Below are positions 1-10,416 of a DNA stretch of 64,000 nucleotides, in pieces (the first letter of the stretch is position 1; every line of letters starts with the position of its first letter). The notes under the pieces are model-generated. The model ran no database searches. It saw only the letters and a list, made by a program, of their open reading frames with translations, and was not told the DNA's origin. Source of the DNA: Impatiens glandulifera (taxonomy: Eukaryota; Streptophyta; Magnoliopsida; Ericales; Balsaminaceae); contig NC_061862.1 in NCBI RefSeq assembly GCF_907164915.1, positions 137,445,520 to 137,509,519 of the forward strand, read 5' to 3'. A program made the position numbers and the translations under genes.

Positions 1-17
1 TTCTTCCAACTATACAG

Positions 18-360
18 GTACTGCGATTATGTGTTCTTCTTAGATCATCTAATTGCCTCATCTGATGATGTCAACTTGCTTATAAAACGTGGCATCATCA
101 CCAACCATATGATAGATGCTAAGTTTGTGGATAATATATTCATGAAGTTAACCAAAAACATAGTAATGTCAGATAATTATACTTATTCAGAAATTTCTAA
201 AAACTTGAATGAGTATTGTAAGAATAAAAGGCACAAACATTGGGGAACCTTGAAGAAGAAATACTTCCAAAGCCCATGGTCACTAATGTCTCTTATTGCA
301 GCTTCGATCCTCATCGGCTTGACTTTCACACAAACAGTGTTTTCAATCATTTATAAGTGA
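18..360 (+). CDS. DUF247 (UPF0481) family protein, last exon only
   Basis: Positions 1-17 end in a 3' splice site (TATACAG) and the exon opens in phase with residues YCDYVFFLDHLIAS. This matches the last exon of the complete DUF247 gene at 32798-34740. The exon codes for about 113 residues and ends TGA at 358-360. The C-terminus has one hydrophobic segment (SLMSLIAASILIGLTFTQTVF), the single C-terminal membrane anchor typical of DUF247 proteins. The rest of the gene lies outside the window. DUF247 proteins are plant-specific; members at the grass S and Z loci are candidate male self-incompatibility determinants, but most have no known role. An apparent GTG start at 31 is only an internal codon of this exon. 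Confidence 0.85.
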
Positions 361-383
361 AAGTGACAGTTTCTAATCTCCCT

Positions 384-546
384 CGTTTTTAATTTAAGGT
401 TGATGTACTTGTATGATTTTCCTTTGTTTTTAATTTAAGGTTAATGTATTTGTATGATTTTCCTTTGTTTTTAATTTAAGGTTGATTTATTTGTAAGATT
501 TTCCTTTATTTTTAATTTAAGGTTGATGTATTTGTAAGATTTTCTT
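384..546 (+). repeat. 41-bp tandem repeat, four copies, in the 3' flank of the DUF247 gene
   Basis: The anchor AATTTAAGGTT recurs at 391, 432, 473 and 514, an exact 41-bp period, with small substitutions between copies. It lies just after the DUF247 stop codon, probably in the 3' UTR. The homologous flank of the other DUF247 gene (about 34770-34830) has only one such unit. Confidence 0.85.
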
Positions 547-1689
547 TTGTGTGGGTTATTATTTCTTGATTATGATCAATGCTGACATGCATCTTTGGAC
601 CGATGGTATTTGTGTTGACACATTAGCTCAACATAGCCCAATTTGGTCATGTTTTTTTTACTTCAAAACTTTAGTTGTTATATAATCACATTTATGTTTC
701 TGCAATATTTAATGAGAGGTGTAAGTCACAAATTTCAGTCTCTACTTAAATTTATTGCAAAATTCATGTCTGAATGGTTAAACTCTATGATATAACTAAG
801 AGTTAAGAGCACTTATCCAAAATTCTCATACATGTTAATTAGCCTTCATCATTCCTAAAGTTCTCTTCTTTTTTAATCAAAATTAAATTTTTATTCTTAT
901 TGGGTGCAGGGGATAGATTGAATGTAGGTGGTGGTTGAGTTTTGTTCACTATATACACTAAGCTAAATTAAAACAAAGCGGAACTATCAACATTTAACTT
1001 ATTGTGTCTACGTTAATTCATTCCGGAACCAATTGATTAAAATAGAGAGGTTGCCCTTATCAAATTTGAATACCCTAGAGATTTGATTTATATTAATGGA
1101 TCATTATGGGACCTAGAGAGGACAGGAGACTTATTTGAACATGAGGGTTTTGTTTCTATAGATATAACCTGGGCAATGTCTAGTAAGAATTATCCTGCTT
1201 GACAAACTATTGTTCTTGATTTCAGAACGCAAACTCCCTAGCAGGTCTTAACCTTCCATGTTGGCAAGACAATTTGTGTGGTGTGTTTTTGGGTATTTGG
1301 ACCACAGCAGGTAAATTTAGCTCTTCCAATTCATGTATAGCCACTATTTCGTATTGGTTAACTAAGTCAATTTAATAATAATAATGTGCAGGATTATGCT
1401 TGGGTCAAACGTGGAATCATATTATCATGCCTTGATTATGTGGACAATTACCTTTAAAAAGCAAATTTTGGTTTGTCTAAATCTCCATGTTGTGAAATTT
1501 GAACGTAACACATTTCTTTATTCAGATTTCAGTATAATGCCAATTTGAATGATAAGAAACCCAATGACTTCCAGTTTGCAATCCGGAAGGTTTTTTTTTT
1601 TCAAACAAGACTTTAGAAAAATCAGGTCTCCGTAGTTCGGACATAAGTTATATGTTAATGTTGCAAGTTATACAAAACTTGGGTTGAAT
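547..1689. other. AT-rich intergenic DNA, no gene seen
   Basis: No open frame with recognisable content on either strand and no clear repeat. The end near 1570 runs towards the Gypsy relic and may include its unrecognisable 3' part. Confidence 0.6.
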
Positions 1690-2390
1690 TATGTTAAAAT
1701 AAGTTTCTTTCAAGGTCGAGCTCTAAATCGATTTTTGCGTAGCTTGATATTATACAAAATATTTTTTGAGTGTATCGAGATTTCGTGGTGCAATAAACTT
1801 CTCGTCTTTTATTGTGGATAGGCGGACAACTCCTCTAGAAAGAATTTCTTAATTAAGAAGGATTCTTCCCATTGGGGTTGAAATTTTTTCCTAGAGTCTA
1901 GGAAATAACGGGTTCGTTTAAGAACTAGATTACCTTTTTGAGATTTCTAGGTTTTACCTTTTTTATTGAAGGTGTCTGACATTTGTTTTTGGTAAGCTTG
2001 AGTTTTACATAAAGCGTTTAACTTCTTGTCCTTCATTAACGTCAGTTGGTCATATCGAGATTTGAACTAGTCTTCTTCAATAATGAGGCTTTCTAAGAGT
2101 ATTCTTAGAGTTGGAATCTCGATTTCTATGAGTTGTATATCGTTTATGCTATAAACTAGGGAGTATGGTAGTTTCTCATGTCAGTCCTTGTACGTGTTGG
2201 TCATCTTTTTAAATATCTTAAATACATTTGTGTTGGTCGCTTCGACCACACCATTGGTTTGGGGTCTATAGGGCGATGATTTATGATGCTCGATCTTGAA
2301 TTCGTCAAACAATTACCATACTTTTTCCTAGAAGTGTTGACCATTGTCTGAAATCAGGGCGTGAGGAAGTCCATATCTCTGTTTTACCTT
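1690..2390 (-). pseudogene. Ty3/Gypsy integrase C-terminal relic
   Basis: Reading the minus strand from about 2390 downwards gives the end of a Gypsy-type integrase: YGLPHALISDNGQHF (catalytic D region), then HHKSSPYRPQTNGVVEATN, then KDWHEKLPYSLVY. The C-terminal part follows, with GNLVLKRTR and QPQWEESFLIKK. Gypsy integrases show these motifs in the same order before the end of pol. The frame is broken by several stops and small indels, and no LTRs, RT or RNase H were found nearby, so it is an old truncated copy. It abuts a Nudix gene fragment on the opposite strand near 2390. Confidence 0.8.
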
Positions 2391-2394
2391 CCTA

Positions 2395-2682
2395 AGCCTG
2401 TCCATTTCACTAACCTAATAACCCCATTTCGCAGGACACCAGCTCCTTATCCTTTCTCCTGGGCTTCGTTTTGCTCTTCTTCGTCTTCCACCATGGAATC
2501 GCCTCCTGATGGCTACAGAAGAAATGTGGGGATCTGTCTTATCAACGATTCGAAGAAGGTTTTTTAGTTTTTTTTAAAATCTGTTATGCTCCTTTTTTAT
2601 CTTTTCGTTTCATAGTGTGTTATGATACGATTCAATTTGAGTAAATTGATGTTCTTTTCTCCAGATATTTTTGGCTTCCAGG
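2395..2682 (+). pseudogene. Fragment of a chloroplast Nudix hydrolase (NUDX26/27-like)
   Basis: The segment MESPPDGYRRNVGICLIND at 2493-2549 matches the conserved start of the Nudix domain of plant diadenosine tetraphosphate (Ap4A) hydrolases of the NUDX26/27 type. It is preceded by a Ser-rich stretch that resembles part of a plastid transit peptide. The exon ends AAG|GT at 2558. A 106-bp intron ends CCAG at 2664 and a short second exon reads IFLASR. Homology then stops: the Nudix box (GX5EX7REUXEEXGU) is absent downstream, so this cannot encode an active enzyme. It is best read as a gene fragment, perhaps carried by or cut by the neighbouring Gypsy relic. Confidence 0.65.
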
Positions 2683-3650
2683 GCAAGAGTTTACATAAGT
2701 GAGGACTAATTGAAGTTTTGCAAGTAATTTACTTCTGATGTGAGATCAAAGCCCCATAGCTTAACCCCAATTGGGGCATTACAATCTCATTTTTGTTGAT
2801 GATTTGATTGAAGAAGTTATTGATATTTGGGTGCTGGTTTATTTATATTGAATCCAAATAATCCAAGGCCTTAATGTACATGAGTAGTGGTAATTCTTAG
2901 TGATGATTGGCTTATGAAACATCAGACATATTATGATCCCTAGGACTATGAACCTCAATTATCTTATGGGCTTTGTCATATCTTTTGTGAGTCATAACTT
3001 CATCTGAGTCATTGATTAAAACAAAAATCATATAGATGCTGTACTCAGGGAGCTCAAAGAAGACTTAACATTTCTCAATTTAGAATATTTTTCTTATGGA
3101 TTAACTATCTTAAATAACTAGATTTGCATGAGTTGGTTGTAATATAATATTTATAAGGCAACTCTGATACACATGATTCAATATCGCTTTAATAACACGA
3201 TTAGATTATGTACAAAGAGAGCTTACCCGCCAAACAACTTGTATCTCCAATAAAAGCAACAAATCCATAATGTCCAACTAAAGGATCTCAACCAGCTTCA
3301 AAAGAAATAAATGAACTAACCTAATCTACCTTACCTGCTTGGAACAAACTCATGAATAACATTACTAACAGATTCATCCATTAGACCGGACAGCAACTTT
3401 GGGTCCATCAATCCCAAATTGCAAGTGAACTAGCACTTTAATGTTACCTAGAAACATATCCGACAACAAGCATTTGTGCGATTTTACTTAGAACCTTCAA
3501 TAACCAAACACAGATAATTGCACAATAATAAAAAGTACTCATTTTCCTCAATATTGCGCAATAATAATAAGTAAGCACATTTTCTTTTCACAGTTAACTC
3601 AGTTACATAAAGAAAGAAAGAACAACTAATTCAATTTTGTTCACCTCACA
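2683..3650. other. Intergenic DNA, nothing recognised
   Basis: No coding frame, RNA gene or structured repeat could be supported on either strand. Confidence 0.5.
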
Positions 3651-3654
3651 AGGC

Positions 3655-4190
3655 TATATGCCAAGAAAATTGATGATAGCACTAACAACTTCGGTCAAGT
3701 TTTCTCTTGGACCCTGGCCATTCTTATCTACTCGCTTACAATTTGGCCCATATACTTTCTCAAGCATTCCTAAAGTTTGAAACACCGATATTCAATATTA
3801 GAAATCACTTCAAACTCCTCTAAATTGTGTTCATCTTCTACTTCATCTGTCTCGCCACTTGTCGGATCAACCCTTTTGTTTGTTGTTTATAAACATAACC
3901 AATGACCTGCCTTTCTTTAAATATTTTATTCTCTATTAACATTAACTAATCTCTTTAACAATAAATTTCAGCCTTGTAGGCCTTAGCATATAAATCCTGG
4001 AAATTGTGCATTATACCCCCAAGGAGTAGAATGTCCTGCTTCATATAGTCTACCAAGCTTTCTCTAAGACATTTGAAAACTTTCCAATAGCAGAAACTCC
4101 AGCAGGCTTCTCAAAAGCTACAAATATCTTCCATAATGAATCATATGGATGTGATTTAAGATGCTTCAATTCACCTCAGAATTAAAGCAT
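3655..4190 (-). pseudogene. Decayed coding remnant of unknown identity
   Basis: The minus strand holds several protein-like stretches in shifting frames. One (about 4155-4030) reads HPYDSLWKIFVAFEKPAGVS. The next, one frame over, reads DYMKQDILLLGGIMHNFQDL. The last (about 3767-3657) reads MLEKVYGPNCKRVDKNGQG and runs to a clean stop. Composition is coding-like, unlike the AT-rich surroundings, but stops and frameshifts separate the pieces. The QDILLLGGIM stretch reminds me of B-family DNA polymerases of plant mitochondrial linear plasmids. That is from memory and weak. No function is claimed. Confidence 0.35.
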
Positions 4191-4440
4191 CCACAATTAC
4201 ATATAGCTGGTGGCAACCCACAAAATTGATTATCAATGTATTGATTGAAAATCAAATTTACCAACATGTGGTTATTATAGATATGTTTATAAGGATTGAT
4301 ATCACACATTGTTTAAGTAAGCCATTTTAAAATCATACTTGAGAGGTGAGATATTACGATAAACATACAACTATTTCATGACCAATTGAAAATATGATTT
4401 TTTCAACTCAATTCTGAATCCATTTATCTAGTATAAAAAA

Positions 4441-4806
4441 TGTTGAGTTATGGAGCCTACACTTATAATAAACTCTACTAGTGTTAATTAGAGTTTATTG
4501 GGTTTGTATTTGGTTTTGGGTTTGGGCCTGACCAAGAATTATTTAGGTTATTACCTGAATGTTTACCCTATAAATATGTAATTATTAAGTGTTTACAAAG
4601 AAGTGAAATAATTCTAGAGAAATAAAGTATGAGGCAAAAACTTTGTATTCCTTTTTCTTCTTCATAGTGAAATCTGGTGGTGGCTGAAGTGGATGTAGCT
4701 CAATTTGAGTGAACCACTATAAATCTGTGTCTTTTTGTGTTTTTCTTTCTTACATTTTTACAGATTGTTTCAAACTGGTCGGATTTGGGATATACAAATC
4801 CTAACA
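4441..4806 (+). repeat. Copia-1 5' LTR
   Basis: 366 bp from TGTTGAGTTATGG to CCTAACA, repeated at 8768-9132 with scattered substitutions. Retains CTATAAATATG near 4570, a plausible TATA region. Confidence 0.93.
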
Positions 4807-4808
4807 AC

Positions 4809-4820
4809 TTGTATCATAGC
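4809..4820 (+). other. Copia-1 primer binding site (degenerate)
   Basis: TTGTATCATAGC just inside the 5' LTR matches the initiator-Met-tRNA primer site TGGTATCAGAGC at 10 of 12 positions. Confidence 0.7.
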
Positions 4821-4849
4821 AGTTGGGCTAGATCTGAGCATTGGAAACA

Positions 4850-7800
4850 ATGGCAAGTGAGAACAGTATAGGACATGGGATTGGAAGATTTGATGGGACA
4901 GATTATGCCTTCTAGAGAATTCAGATTGAAGATTATCTCTATGGAAAGAAGCTTCATGTTCTTTTGAGTGAGAAACAGAGAAGATGGATGAAGCTGAATG
5001 GTAACTCCTTGATAGACAGGTTTTGGGAGTTGTCCGATTGACGCTAGAGTAGACAGTTGCTCACAATGTAGCAAAGGAGAAGAACACCATAGGTCTGATG
5101 AAAGCTCTTTCTGATATGTATGAGAAATCATCTGCTAACAACAAGGTACACCTAATAAAAAGACTCTTTTATTTAAGAATGGTTGATGGTACTTCTGTCA
5201 CTACTCATTTGAATAAATTCAATACAATTGTGGATCAATTGCTATCTGTTGAGATTGATTTTGGGGATGAAGTTAGTGCCCTAATTTTGTTAGCATCTCT
5301 ACCAAATAGCTGGGAACCTATGAGGGCAGCAATTAGTAATTCATTTGGAAATGCTAAACTGAAATTTGTTGAAGTTAGAGATCGTATTTTTGCTGAAGAG
5401 GTTCGTAAAATTGATTCTAGTGAAACGTTCAAAGATTCTGCTCTAAATGTGGAAAACAGGGGCAGAGGTAATGATATAAATTTCAACCAAGGTAAGAGCA
5501 GATCTATGTCGAGGAGCAAGAGGAGTCAGTCCAAGTCTGGGCGGACATTTGAGTGTTGGAATTGTGTTAAATAGGGTCATTTGAAGAGGAACTACAAAAC
5601 ACCGAAGAGAAACAGTGATGATAAAAATGATGCAGCCAACGTTGTTACAGAAACTGTCACTGATGTGTTACTTCTTTCTATTGATAGCCCAATAGACACA
5701 TGGGTTTTGGACTTGGGAGCGTCTTTCTACACCACTGCCCAAAAAGAATTAATGGAGAATTATGTGGCTAAAAACTGTGAGAAAGTTTATCTCGCAGATG
5801 GTGAGCCACTAAATATTGTTGGCATGGGGGACATCAAATTGAAGATGACAAATGGTTCTGTTTGGAAGATTAATAAGGTGAGACACATTTCAGGTTTAAT
5901 GCGCAGTCTGATTTCTGTTACACAACTTGATGAAGAAGGTCACAATTTCAGTTGTGGAAATGATGCATGGAAGGTTACTAAAGGAGCAATAGTTGTTGCT
6001 CGAGGTCACAAAACTGGAACGTTATACACGACTTCAACTTGTAGAGAAACAGTTGGGCCATATGAGCGAAAAAGGGCAAAAAATTCTTTTGAAGAATGAA
6101 TAGATTCTAGAACTGAAGTCTGTTGAACATCAGTTATATGAAAACTGCATTATTGGAAAACAGAAACGGGTGAGTTTCTTAAAGATTGGGAAGGAGCTCA
6201 AGAAAGAAAGTTTAGAGTTGATACACACTGATGTGTGGGGACCTGCACCTTTTTCTTTTATTGGCGGATCACAATACTACGTGACGTTTATAGATGATTC
6301 AACAAGAAAGGTATGGGTATATTTTATGAAGCACAAGTCTGAAGTATTTGTTATTTTCAAGAAATGGAAGGCTTTGGTTGAAAATGAAACAAATCAGAAA
6401 GTTAAGTGTTTGAGATCCGACAACGGAGGTGAATATATCAATTCAGATTTGAAAGAGTATTGTGTTGTGAATGAGATCAGTATGGTGAAGATTGTTCCCC
6501 GAACACCTCAAGAGAATGGAGTAGCTTAACGAATGAATCGAACATTGAACGAGCATGCTAGAAGCATGAGATTTCATGCAAGGCTGCCTAAAACCTTCTG
6601 GGCAGAAGCTATTAATACTGCTGCCTATTTGATAAATAAGGGACCCTCTGTTCCTCTTGAATTCAGAATTCCTGAAGAAGCTTGGAGCAATAAAAAGGTA
6701 AACCTTTCTTATTTGAAAGTGTTTGGTTGTTTATCATATGTTCATATTAATGAATGTGATAGGAGCAAGCTTGATCCAAAGTCTAATAAATGTTTTTTCA
6801 TTGGTTATGGTGATATCGAGTTTGGTTATTGTTTCTGGGATAATCAAAATCGGAAGATCATTCGTATCAGAAATGTTTTCTTCAATGAACAGGTTCTTTA
6901 CAAAGATTGTGTTGGGAAGACATCAGATGGTGATTCCAAGTTGGAAGAGACTGGTACAGTCGATTTGAGAGAATTTTCATCTGAATATATACCGGTTGTC
7001 GAAGAAGAACGATGTGATATTGGAGATGAAATCGTTGAGAACGTGACCCCAAAGGTAAATCAACAAACACCGGTTATATAGTTGAGAAGATCATCAAGGA
7101 ATCGAAAACCAGTTGAGAGGTGGTCTCTATCTCTGAACTATATCTTGTTGACAGATAGAGGTAAACCTGAATGTTATGAGGAAGCGATACAATCTGATGA
7201 ATCGATTAAGTGGGAGTCTGTTATGAAAGATGAGATGGACTCTTTGATGTTGAATCAGACTTGGGAGCTCATTGAGCTACCAAAGGGAAAGAAAACAATT
7301 CACAACAAATGGATCTTCAGGATTAAAGAAGAACATGATAAAACCATGAGGTACAAGGCAAGATTGGTTGTGAAAGGATTTCAACAGGAAAAGGTATTGA
7401 CTACAAAGAGATCTTCTCTCCAGTAGTTAAATTGATGACAATCAAAACTATTTTGAGTTTGGTTGTAAGAGAAGACCTTCATCTTCAACAAATGGATGTC
7501 AAAACTGCTTTTCTTCATAGTGATTTAGATGAAGAGATTTATATGCGACAACCAGAAGGATTTGAAATCAAAGGAAAAGATGAGCTTGTGTGTAAGCTTC
7601 AGAAGAGTCTGTATGGTTTGAAACAGGCTCCAAGGCAATGGTACAAGAAGTTCGATAGCTTCATGAAAAGTAACAATTTTCTAAGATGTGAAGCTGATCA
7701 TTGCTGTTATATCAAGAGATTTGATAAATCGTACATTATTATGCTCCTCTACGTTGATGACATGTTGATTGCTGAAGCAAACTTGTATGAGATTAACAAG

Positions 7801-8705
7801 CTCAAGAAAGAGTTGTCTGGAAAGTTTGCAATGAAGGATTTGGGTGTTGCTAAACAAATCCTTGGGATGAGAATTTTCAGGGATGAAGAAATTCTCAAGA
7901 TTTCACAAGAAGAATATGTGAAGAAATTTCTTAGTAGGTTCAACTTGTATGATGCAAAACCAGTTACTACCCCCTTAACTAGTCACTTCAGACTATCTAA
8001 AGATCAGTCGCCTTCAATAGAGGAGGAGAAAAATTACATGGTCACTGTTCTGTATGCCTCTGTCATTGGTTGTATTATGTATGCGATGGTTTGCACAAGA
8101 CCAGACATAGCACATGTAGTGGGAGTTGTTAGCAGATTCATGAGCAACCCGGGTAGACAACATTGGGAAGCAGTAAAGTGGATACTATGATACTTTAGAG
8201 GAAGTACAAGTCTCGCTTTGTGTTTTCGAAAGGCTAATATGGGTTTGAAAGGATATGTTGATGCTGACAATGGTGGTGATGCTGATAGTAAGAAGAGCAC
8301 AATAGGGTACATTTATACTCTGGGAAGTACTGCAATTAGTTGGGATTCAAAATTGCAGAAGATTGTTGCTCTTTCTATATGTGAGGCAAAGTATGTTGTT
8401 GTGACAGAGGCTGTTAAGGAGATGATGTGGTTACAACCCTTTTGCGAGAATTGGGTCAACACTACGAGGTAAGTGTGTTGCAATGCGACAGTTAGAGTGT
8501 CATTCATTTGGCAAAGAACCATGCTTATCATGGCAGGACGAAGCATATACAGGTTCGTTATCATTTCATCCGGTAAACTTTAGAAGATGGAGTATTAGCT
8601 CTTGAGAAGATTCCCGGGAGTGAGAATCCAGCTGATATGTTGACGAAAGCTGTGACAAATGAGAAACTGAAGTTGTGTGCAACTTTAGTTGGTCTTCTTC
8701 GTTAA
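4850..8705 (+). pseudogene. Copia-1 gag-pol polyprotein, broken
   Basis: Begins ATG at 4850 (GRFDGTDYAF, the UBN2-type Gag start) and hits TAG at 4913. Gag homology continues from about 5098 to a zinc knuckle near 5550. The knuckle is ruined: CWNCVK, then TAG, and Tyr in place of the last Cys. The protease DSG motif reads DLG (about 5715). Integrase shows HTDVWGP and RSDNGGEY with QENGVA, then TAA at 6527-6529. RT has MDVKTAFL and LLYVDDM (about 7740-7770). RNase H retains KKSTIGY and ends with a truncated C-terminus near 8705. Stops also fall near 6097, 7079, 7424, 8188 and 8470. No active protein can be made. Confidence 0.92.
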
Positions 8706-8756
8706 GACACCAGATGGAACACCGCCACTGATCGAGAGATTATGAAGTTAGTCTCC

Positions 8757-8767
8757 AAGTGGGAGAT
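8757..8767 (+). other. Copia-1 polypurine tract
   Basis: AAGTGGGAGAT directly abuts the TG of the 3' LTR, the expected plus-strand primer position. Confidence 0.85.
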
Positions 8768-9132
8768 TGTTAAATTATGGAGCCTACACTTATAATAAAC
8801 TCTACTAGTGTTAATTAGAGTTTATTGGGTTTGTATTTGGTTTTGGGTTTGGGCCTGACCAAGAATTATTTAGGTTATTACTTGAATGTTTACACTATAA
8901 ATATGTGATTATTAAGGGTTTATAAAAAAGTGAAATAATTCTAGAGAGATAAAGTGTGAGGCAAAAACTATGTATTCCTTCTTCTTCTTCATAGTGAAAT
9001 TTAGTGTTGACTGAAGTGGATGTTGCTCAATTTGAGTGAACCACTATAAATTATTTTTTTTGTGTTATTTTTTCTTGCATTTTTACATATTGTTTTAAGC
9101 TGATCGAATTTGGGAGATACCAACCCTAACCA
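8768..9132 (+). repeat. Copia-1 3' LTR
   Basis: Aligns along its whole length with 4441-4806. The substitutions between the pair agree with the decay of the coding region. Ends CA at 9132 followed by the AAAAA duplication. Confidence 0.92.
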
Positions 9133-9779
9133 AAAAATAATAATTTGAGCAAAATTCAGTAATAGAATATTAACTTTTTTTTTTTTAATTTATGAAACTC
9201 TGCGCAGTCAAATTTCAATATTATGTCATCGATAACAAAATTTATTTATTAATTTAGGCAATTTATATATATATATATATATGATGATTATGATCCTTTA
9301 ACTTGTTATATTAAAAACAAAATAATATAAAAAAATAGTAAAAACATAATAATAATCCTTGTTCATTTTCTCTTTGTAGAGACTAAAACACATTTTCTAT
9401 TTTTCAAACAAAAAGAAAAATACAAAAGAATAGTAATATAATGAATTTATTATAAAAACGGGCAAAATTGCTTGATTATATTGATTATTATTATAAATTT
9501 ATAGCTTTCACTATAGTTCTAACAGTGTTGATTAAAATGAAAACTAATTTTAATCTAAAGAATATACTAAATAGCTCATTAAATAGTCAAAAATGGATGA
9601 TCATGGTTTGAAATTGGTAATGTTCCACAAGATACAATCATAACGGTTGCAACATCTCTCATTTTGCATTATATATTAAACATACACAATCAAATGGAAG
9701 CACAAGTATACAAATTTTGACGAATCAGGAAATAAAAAAGTTGAGCATATTTCTTATAATTTTTCAAAATAAGAGATCG
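9133..9779. other. AT-rich intergenic DNA with a (TA)n microsatellite
   Basis: A (TA)n run lies at about 9264-9282. Otherwise no gene or structured repeat is seen. Confidence 0.7.
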
Positions 9780-10063
9780 ACTAGACTAAGGATGTTCAAT
9801 ATTTGGTCTGAACCGAATATCCGACCGAATTCGAATAAATCGAATTTGAATTTCATTTTCAGTTTTCGAATCGAATTTCAAACAAATTCGAATTCAAATA
9901 CGGTTTTCGAATTGGTTTTCGAGTTTGGGTTTCAACTCGAAAACCAAACCAAAAATCGAATTTATTTTTTTATTATTTATTCTTCCAAACTTAACTTAAG
10001 AATAAGTTCAAAATAATCAAACTAGAATATTTTAAATTAAGATTTATAATAAAAGAAACAAAA

Positions 10064-10134
10064 ACTCTAGTGGTCTAGTGGTAGAATAATATCCTATCAT
10101 GATACATACCCCGGTTCAATTCTTGGTTGGTACA
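10064..10134 (+). pseudogene. tRNA-Gly(GCC)-derived pseudogene inside the MITE
   Basis: 71 nt matching the length and layout of plant tRNA-Gly(GCC). The A-box side AGTGGTCTAGTGGTAGAATA is perfectly kept, and the B-box reads GGTTCAATTC. The acceptor stem no longer pairs (ACTCT against GGTACA), and the anticodon position reads ATC in place of GCC. It is therefore not a working tRNA. It could be a captured tRNA gene or a SINE-like head. Confidence 0.75.
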
Positions 10135-10217
10135 TTTTATTTTGAGTTTAAAATAAAAGAAAATTGAATCTTGGTTGGTACATTTTATTTTGAGTTTAAA
10201 ATAAAAGAAAATTGAAT
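10122..10217 (+). repeat. 48-bp tandem duplication in the MITE
   Basis: Two copies of a 48-bp unit starting CTTGGTTGGTACATTTTATT, at 10122 and 10170, beginning inside the tRNA-like 3' end. Confidence 0.85.
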
Positions 10218-10416
10218 TCGGTTTGTATTCGAAGTTCCGAATATAAATTTCGAATTCGGTTCGGTTTAAGTAAACTCTCCTGGCCAGTTTGTTGAAAATA
10301 GAATTTATTCGAATTCGGTTCGGTTTTCGAATTTACGAAAAAAAAAAATTGAAGAAATCGAATTGAGGACTCGAATAACCCGAAACCGAACCGATGAATA
10401 CCCCTACACTAGACTA

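Larger units (their letters stand above)
4441..9132 (+). mobile_element. Copia-1: Tnt1-like Ty1/Copia retrotransposon, dead
   Basis: A 4.69-kb element with direct LTRs beginning TGTT and ending CA, flanked by a 5-bp target duplication AAAAA (4436-4440 and 9133-9137). Inside are a weak initiator-Met-tRNA primer site, a gag-pol frame in the Copia order (Gag, protease, integrase, RT, RNase H) and a purine tract next to the 3' LTR. Motifs such as the CFFIGYGDIEFGY block after integrase point to the Tnt1/Tork side of Copia. Many stops and frameshifts make it non-autonomous. Confidence 0.93.
9789..10408. mobile_element. hAT-type MITE with 8-bp target duplication
   Basis: Flanked by CTAGACTA at 9781-9788 and 10409-10416, the 8-bp duplication typical of hAT transposons. 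The ends are imperfect inverted repeats: AGGATGTTCAAT on the left and, read on the other strand, AGGGGTATTCATC on the right. The body is full of self-complementary GAATTCGGTTCGG / CCGAACCGAATTCG runs on both arms, so it could fold into a long hairpin. There is no transposase; a ~100-codon frame at 9717-10016 is chance. A tRNA-like segment sits near the centre. Confidence 0.78.

Noticed and set aside
31..360. A complete small gene starting at GTG 31
   Set aside because: It is the last exon of a DUF247 gene: the acceptor at 17 and the aligned exon at 34398 show that the frame begins upstream.
9717..10016. ~100-codon open frame
   Set aside because: Asn/Phe-rich translation of the MITE GAATTCG repeats; starts outside the element and has no protein character.
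10064..10134. Functional tRNA gene
   Set aside because: The acceptor stem does not pair and the anticodon position is changed, so it is a tRNA-derived relic.
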